From: Dichotomocladium elegans
Taxonomy: Eukaryota > Mucoromycota > Mucoromycetes > Mucorales > Lichtheimiaceae
Reading direction: 5' to 3'
DNA length: 64,000 nt
Assembly: GCA_025716815.1 (NCBI GenBank)
Contig: JAIXMN010000015.1
Coordinates: 906,813 to 970,812 of the forward strand
Below are positions 59,791-64,000 of the stretch, one piece after another; the stretch's first letter is position 1; every line of letters starts with the position of its first letter. The notes below the pieces were generated by a model, which saw nothing but the letters and a program-made list of their open reading frames with translations, was not told the origin of the DNA and ran no database searches. The position numbers and the translations under genes were made by a program.

Positions 59791-61830
59791 CCAGCGCCTT
59801 GAAAACGGAAAGGGATGGTGGGAAAAGGAGAGGGAAAAAAATCTTTCCAATATCCCTCCCTCCCGTCAGCCGCGTGATCTGGGCGGAGTAAATACCAAAA
59901 CGGGTAAAGTCGGGTTATAGCGGGAACATAAGTGGGTACTATAGAGCCTACAATCCCGGAGAGGACGAAAAAAAACCTTGCTGGACACACCCTTTGCCAT
60001 GCGGACTGCCTGTTCGATTCAGATATCTTGACGGGCCTGCTGTTAATGCACTGCTGATGATGATGCTGTTGCTTGGGGGAAAAAAGGATGGAGGGGGTGG
60101 GAAGGAAAATCTTGATTGATTCGTTTTAGATAACGTTAGCGCGTTTTCAACGGGAACCAATCATAAATATCTTCTCACCGCGCAACAAAAAAACATGCAT
60201 ACCAAGGTATGATGTTGCGCTTTTTTTTCGATTGATAGCAATTACTAGAGTACGTAGAGTCGTTTTCCTGCGATCCCATGGTTCTTATCGTATCGAACCT
60301 CTTGGTTTGTGTGAAGCTCGAGATAGTCAATAAGGCAAAATAAACAGGCGGCGGGGGTAGAAATCAATGGTTGATGCTGTTGTAGGAATGCACGTGCCCA
60401 TTCGCAAGGTGCCACCCCCCCATAGACCATGGTATGCGATATCGCCTTGCACTCTGATTACCTTGGTACCAGTGGCAGTGTGTTGAGTCCGTTATAGATT
60501 ATTCCTAGCTTCTCCCGGCTCTTATACGCACCTGGTCACGGAAAGGTCTGATAAAGACAGTAAGTCGTCACGTATTCACAAAAATTAGGAGTACGAATCT
60601 CAAATAAACGTGGGAGGGGAGCACAAAATGGGCTCTCACATGCTTGCAGCGGGGCGTTTGCATCATCGATGCATCATCGAGAGCGCGGCATCCGATATTT
60701 ACCACAAAGACTGGTCTCAGTCTTATTCCATCCTTGCATTTGCCTTTTGTGCGACCAGGTGACAGGGAATTCATGTACGCATATCGCTGGTCCATGACTT
60801 TTTCTCTCCTCGGGTGTGATTCTATATATCCAACCAACAGAACAAAGATCAAAGGTATGAGTGTCACAAGAGTGTAGAACCTGTCAATGTCATCACGGAC
60901 CATCATCGTTACATAAACATCTCTGTCGCACGATTTGTTCTCTTCTGGGTAACATCATATGCTAATCTTCTTGTGTCACACACTTATCGGTGCACAAAGA
61001 GAAAGTAAGATCGGTTTTCTATCAGAATCACAATGGATCGAGCAGCCCCAATTGCATTTCTTATTATGCTATTCTTGTATAGTGCGGCAGTCGAGCCGTA
61101 TGCATATATACTGGCATATTATATACAGTAAAACGTTTTTTGGCGGATGAAGGATTATAAAAGTGATGGATGAAGCGTGACTGAAAAGCACTGTCAATGG
61201 TCTATAATAAAAGAACCTAATTGCACGAGCACAAAACCATGATTATGTAGCAACCGGGAAAGCACGATGCGATTTCGTTGATAATTTCGAGGCGGTGAAG
61301 GTGGCATCTCGTAATACACAAAGCACCAATATTAACCCATGAAGAAGTCGAGATGAGGATTATGGTGTAGCCTAGACACCTTACACGCGACATTCACATA
61401 CCCGGGGCTATGACATTGAAACTAAAGCAACTGATCTATCAAAAACCATGCTGCACCTCCTTATCTAACGGACAGTGAACGAGGTTTCCACCGTCTCTTT
61501 TCTCCCGCGTGTTTTGTGGAGTCCAATGGAGATAATCATGTTTATCAAGTCAATGCGACCGGTGATGTACATGGCAATGAGTGATATGGATTGATTTACG
61601 GGAGCGTACAGTAGGCAGCTTGGTGTTATTCACGTTATGTAATAGATCTGCAAGCTCATCTTCTGTTAGACTTGCCCGTTTTGCTCGGGACACATGTTAT
61701 CATTGTCAGCTCCTAGGACGCAGTATTTGTTGTAGGCCGCAACAACTTGTTTGCAACCACGAAGGTGCATCAGAAATGGCTTGAGCATCTCTAAGCTGCT
61801 TGATGCTGTGCTTCTTGAATACGCATGAAA
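59791..61830. other. Intergenic, no gene recognised
   Basis: No domain-bearing frame is seen on either strand. It contains T- and A-runs (60219-60228) and a GGGG-rich patch near 60090. Confidence 0.45.
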
Positions 61831-61835
61831 ATGTA

Positions 61836-62121
61836 CAGGATTTTCAAGAAGTTTACCACAATGTTGGGGTTGTTGGTATAGACCGTCTAGGATTCTTGAA
61901 AAATAAACTGTTAGCCTCCCAAAACTATTCTGATGTAAAAAGAAGATTAGAAAATCTCACCTATAGCCTTGACTGATGCCTTTTTGCGAGTATAGCCTTT
62001 AAATTTGACAAAAGGATAGCAACGAAATATTAAAATTCAAATTCGAAATTGAAGCAGAAACGGCGAAAAACCTAGACAGTCTATACCAACAACTTTTGTG
62101 GCAGACTTCTTGAAAATTCTG
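61836..62121. mobile_element. MITE of Tc1/mariner type, 286 bp
   Basis: Terminal inverted repeats of about 60 bp (61836-61899 and 62060-62121). They begin CAGGATTTTCAAGAAGT on the left; the right end, reversed, reads CAGAATTTTCAAGAAGT. Both continue to GTTGTTGGTATAGAC and GTCTAGG. TA dinucleotides flank both ends (61834-61835, 62122-62123), as expected of a Tc1/mariner target duplication. The interior has no open frame. The left arm carries a small insertion (tgttggg). It is non-autonomous. Confidence 0.8.
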
Positions 62122-62711
62122 TACATCCCATCATGGACCACGTCGCATGGATAAAAGTCTATCGTAAAACCTGCATGATATTATATCAGCACCGACCTGC
62201 TAATGTCCCTTCAATATTGACGCTCACCGAAAGATGGAAAGTCGATAGGTATCTTCGTGCGTCATTGTATGGTGGGTGGACATTTCTGCAGCCTTGGCTT
62301 CTAAAGAGCTCGTCGCAAATACACCGTGTATCTGCTCGGTGATCGCCATCCCACCATCTGGGCGATGGTTTGTAGTTTCGTGCCCGGTTCGGTAAAACCT
62401 AATGGTGCTATTCGATGAGTGTATCTTGGCTTGCGGCATAACTAATTTACAAGTGGAAGATTCGGCCTTTTCTCGGGTTGTGAAACATTGGATTCTGAAG
62501 GGAATCAAGGTAGACGGTAATGAGCTCCGTCTCGCCAATGACTTGGACAGTTTCTGATGACGACAGTTTCGAGATGCTATGGTGCATAAGTTGATCTCAG
62601 AGACGATGTATATATGTATGCAAGTAGTGCACAAACTAGCTAACTAATTGTTCATAATCCACAATAATACACGATCCTCGCGATCCGCATTCTTCTTCAA
62701 CTCGGATACTT
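62122..62711. other. Intergenic, no gene recognised
   Basis: A minus-strand frame at 62224-62634 is open but resembles no family I know, and has no neighbouring exon. Confidence 0.4.
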
Positions 62712-63920
62712 TCAAATAAGCATGGTATCGCACACCTCATCACCGCCGTCGTCTTCAGCGGCCCCAGCTTCCAATAGTTCCTAATTACCAAAGTTCAAAG
62801 CATTCTTTACGTTATTTTCCGTATTAACTGCGATTTTAATTATGTACCTTTATTATATCGCAGAGCGAGTTGAGCGTGCCATCACCAAGATCAATGGACG
62901 TGTCAAAGTATGCAAGGCGAAATTCATTATAAATTTTTTAATGTTGGATTGACCAAATGCTTGACATCTTTGACGTCGTTGGAGTTCCGGATGAGCATCA
63001 GCACATGCGGTAGCGCCCTTTGCATTATTATGTCCGTTAGTCATACAATAAAATGATTCTATTTTATGATCCACCTTACAGTACTTTCTGTAGGTCGGAA
63101 ACTAAACATAATTTCAATAGGCTGGCTTGCTCGATTGCTAAATCACGGGTATACGTTCCAAGGAAAAGCGATTTCAATCCGCACCGAAGCACAGATGCTG
63201 TGGGGGACTCTCTTACAACTTCGCTATTGTCGATCTGGCACGGCTTCGACCCAACCGACCCACTCGACCATCAGCATCCAAAGCTCCTCCTTGTCACATG
63301 CTGTAGCTGCTGCGAGTCATATAATAGCGCTCACTTACTGAAACGTAGATGCCACACTGTCTGCAACTTCACTTGAAGCCGCACACAATACCCGCGCGCC
63401 TTGAAGTTTAATGCCCGCGCCTTGTCCTGGCATCTTCATACAGATGTTCCCAGTCAATTTCTCGGAATTGATGCCACGAATGCTGCGCTGGGTGAGGTGG
63501 GATGCTGTTTACAAGGATTTTCAGTTTCGCTCGAACGAGATCCTTGCTTCCTCCACGCTCTCAAATTGTGAGAGGAAGGTGAATGTTGTAGCTTTATTGT
63601 TTTCCTGGATAAGAACGCGCTTATCAAAGGTCTTCTTGCGTCCTTTAGATATCTCCTAAGTTCTACAAGGTTTTAAATATCATATCTGGCTTTCTAGGAT
63701 ATATCATACTGTAATTAGTGTTGCCCATTTTGGGTTTGGAGGAGACAGGAAGAAGAGAAGGAGCAAGGTATCTCGTATTCCTACAAGCAGCTTCTTAACT
63801 GAGGCTGAATTTACGAAATGCGTGTAACGGCAGCCATTGTATCCGTTAGTCATGACATGTGTGCCATTCCCCTCCAATATCACGGGAACCGATGCTAACA
63901 CACAAACACCCATAAATGCC
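62712..63920 (-). pseudogene. Unidentified, probably decayed multi-exon gene
   Basis: Several minus-strand stretches have protein-like composition and splice-like borders. Working 5' to 3': VPVILEGNGTHVMTNGYNG (63850 area), RKKTFDKRVLIQENN with FLSQFESVEEARISFER (63540-63650), a frame change, then NSIPPHPAQHSWHQFREIDW (63440-63520), VLCAASSEVADSVASTF, SPTASVLRCGLKSLFLGTYT with IEQASLLKLCLVSDLQKVL (63080-63230), MLMLIRNSNDVKDVKHLV (62960-63010), YFDTSIDLGDGTLNSLCDII joined across an intron to ELLEAGAAEDDGGDEVCDTM, with stop at 62712. In-frame stops and frame shifts between blocks suggest decay. I do not recognise the family. It could also be a real gene with introns I failed to place. Confidence 0.35.
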
Positions 63921-64000
63921 TACACATTTTTACTAGTATTTCAATTAGCATAAATACCTCCGTCTTTTTTGACTTAAGGTTTCCAATGTCATATGTACCC
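63921..64000. other. Window end, nothing recognised
   Basis: About 80 bp without a feature. Confidence 0.4.

Noticed and set aside
1..64000. tRNA and rRNA genes
   Set aside because: I looked for B-box-like GGTTCRAAYCC sequences with a cloverleaf context and for conserved 5S or rDNA patterns and found none. A dedicated search (for example tRNAscan) could still find one.

Overview
This window is nuclear DNA of a filamentous, early-diverging fungus, most likely Mucoromycota. The evidence is spliced genes with short introns (mostly 45-120 nt, GT-AG plus at least two GC-AG), a Zn2Cys6 transcription factor, a GPI-anchored BIM1-like cell-wall protein, an Fmp27-type lipid transfer protein, a Kex2-type secreted precursor, and decayed Tc1/mariner elements. 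No ribosomal RNA, tRNA, CRISPR or bacterial feature is visible.

Layout. 1-2.1 kb: one small secreted Cys-rich protein in otherwise empty DNA. 2.35-7.3 kb: two RNA-modification genes on the minus strand, a DUS3-type tRNA-dihydrouridine synthase and a Trf4-type poly(A) polymerase. 7.3-9.6 kb: a decayed transposase copy. 9.6-11.1 kb: mannose-6-phosphate isomerase (plus). 12.3-21.8 kb: a very large Fmp27/BLTP2 gene (minus). 23.6-25.4 kb: a tail-anchored coiled-coil protein with a CC1-box-like motif. 25.6-35.4 kb: LENG8/Thp3-like SAC3-domain protein (minus), TTI1 (plus), a three-LIM protein (plus) and a G3BP-like NTF2/RRM protein (minus). 35.5-39.3 kb: a second transposase relic and quiet DNA. 39.36-40.39 kb: a secreted, Kex2-processed repeat precursor. 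42.1-51.5 kb: a dense housekeeping block with U2AF small subunit, BIM1-like protein, Zn2Cys6 factor, Mak11-type WD40 protein, mitochondrial uL3 and EBP2, with a Tc1 fossil before EBP2. 51.5-64 kb: accessory DNA with a methyltransferase pseudogene, a truncated transposase beside a TIR-bounded Tc1 relic, a 69/70-bp tandem array, a 286-bp MITE and an unidentified decayed coding region.

Functional themes. RNA metabolism and ribosome production dominate (DUS3, Trf4, LENG8, G3BP, U2AF1, Mak11, EBP2, uL3m). A second theme is the cell surface and secretion (PMI for mannosylation and wall precursors, BIM1-like protein, Kex2 precursor, Cys-rich secreted protein). Several pairs are divergently arranged (LENG8/TTI1, U2AF1/BIM1-like, Mak11/uL3m) and may share promoters.

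The best candidate for an undescribed system is the precursor at 39362-40387. It has a signal peptide, two acidic spacers and nine Lys-Arg sites that would release three families of near-identical peptides, in a lineage not known for peptide pheromones. The second is the CC1-box/tail-anchor protein at 23624-25380, a possible dynein adaptor. Exon borders were read by eye from splice consensus and frame continuity. Where a 5' exon could not be resolved, this is stated.
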